This document shows, piece after piece, positions 63,626 to 64,000 of a DNA stretch of 64,000 nt. The stretch spans positions 32,092,832 through 32,156,831 of the forward strand of contig OX637332.1 in assembly GCA_951799405.1 (NCBI GenBank). Reading direction: 5' to 3'. The notes beneath the pieces are model-generated. The model saw only the letters and a program-made list of their open reading frames with translations. It was not told where the DNA came from and ran no database searches. Every line of letters starts with the position of its first letter. Positions within the stretch are counted from its first letter, which is position 1. Source of the stretch: Agapetus fuscipes (Eukaryota; Arthropoda; Insecta; Trichoptera; Glossosomatidae). The translations under genes were made by a program, and so were the position numbers.

Positions 63626-64000
63626 GTAAGTTACTAACCCCCGTATTCACGATCAAAACTGATTTAAGTGCCTAACTCAAGCGCTACACTAACTCAAGGG
63701 TCGATATTCTGGAGCGTTTTGTTTCACAAAGAACACTTAAGTAGTAATCAGCCTAGTGCCCAACCCCCAGGAGATGTACGGGTTTGTCATTGGCTCTCGA
63801 AAAAACCCAGCTCTGTAATTGGTCAGTACCTTCCGACCGATATTCGGCGTACTTCACTCTTATCATTGCCGCTTCTTTCAAATTTCAATGTCATATCAGC
63901 TGTGCATAAAACTTGACAACAAATAAGTACGTATAACGCACTTACTAATTTAAGTAAACCGTAAGTACGAATTTGTTTGTTTACAATTTCTATTAATTTT
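63626..64000. other. Start of intron 15
   Basis: No gene or repeat recognised. The next ferlin exon (C2F) lies outside the window. Confidence 0.5.

Noticed and set aside
1..64000. CRISPR arrays, bacterial operons, Shine-Dalgarno sites
   Set aside because: Spliced animal gene and eukaryotic transposons throughout; the tandem repeats seen are minisatellites without spacers.

Overview
The window is a piece of an arthropod, almost certainly insect, nuclear genome. It is AT-rich, its one host gene has introns, and the rest is packed with eukaryotic transposable elements (LINE, Ty3/gypsy-type LTR, hAT, mariner, SINE, Helitron-like and MITE sequences). I cannot fix the order. The TE mix would suit Lepidoptera or another holometabolous insect, but that is only a guess.

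One host gene runs along the whole + strand: the middle of an otoferlin-type ferlin (the group that includes Drosophila misfire). I placed 15 consecutive coding exons from 2932 to 63625. They encode 1,176 residues with no stop or frameshift, and every splice phase matches. They cover C2B, C2C, the FerA and FerB region, C2D, C2E and the acidic linker before C2F. The N-terminus (C2A, FerI) lies upstream of the window and C2F, the last C2 domain and the membrane anchor lie downstream. Exons 2 (63 bp) and 3 (82 bp) were placed by homology and splice sites. Exon 13 uses a GC donor, and exon 14 is 1.3 kb in a gene whose other exons here are 63-263 bp.

The introns hold the rest. Introns 1-3 (3122-19795) carry S-1 and tRNA-headed SINEs, a composite repeat with a LINE fragment, a Ty3/gypsy element in that LINE (6366-10501) that itself contains a solo LTR and an S-1 copy, and a hAT element inside a minisatellite. 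Introns 4 and 7 carry two inverted copies of one large terminal-inverted-repeat transposon that bracket exons 5-7; the second copy contains a mariner that in turn contains a 667-bp fold-back element. Intron 6 carries a solo LTR and a 1.1-kb hAT element. Intron 8 carries another solo LTR, an unclassified TIR element and a MITE. Intron 10 (41107-57579) holds a 282-bp hAT MITE, LINE fragments, more composite repeats, and the most striking object: a 6.4-kb LTR-flanked unit at 44531-50966.

That unit has two 456-bp LTRs that differ at one base and a 4-bp target duplication. It has a primer-binding site and a polypurine tract but no recognisable pol. Inside is an ORF with an N-terminal SAP domain and long Lys/Glu-rich, then Ser/Asp-rich, segments. 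A hAT element with a broken transposase splits this ORF, and an antisense LINE fragment splits the hAT. It looks like a recently moved non-autonomous LTR retrotransposon carrying a chromatin-protein-like ORF.
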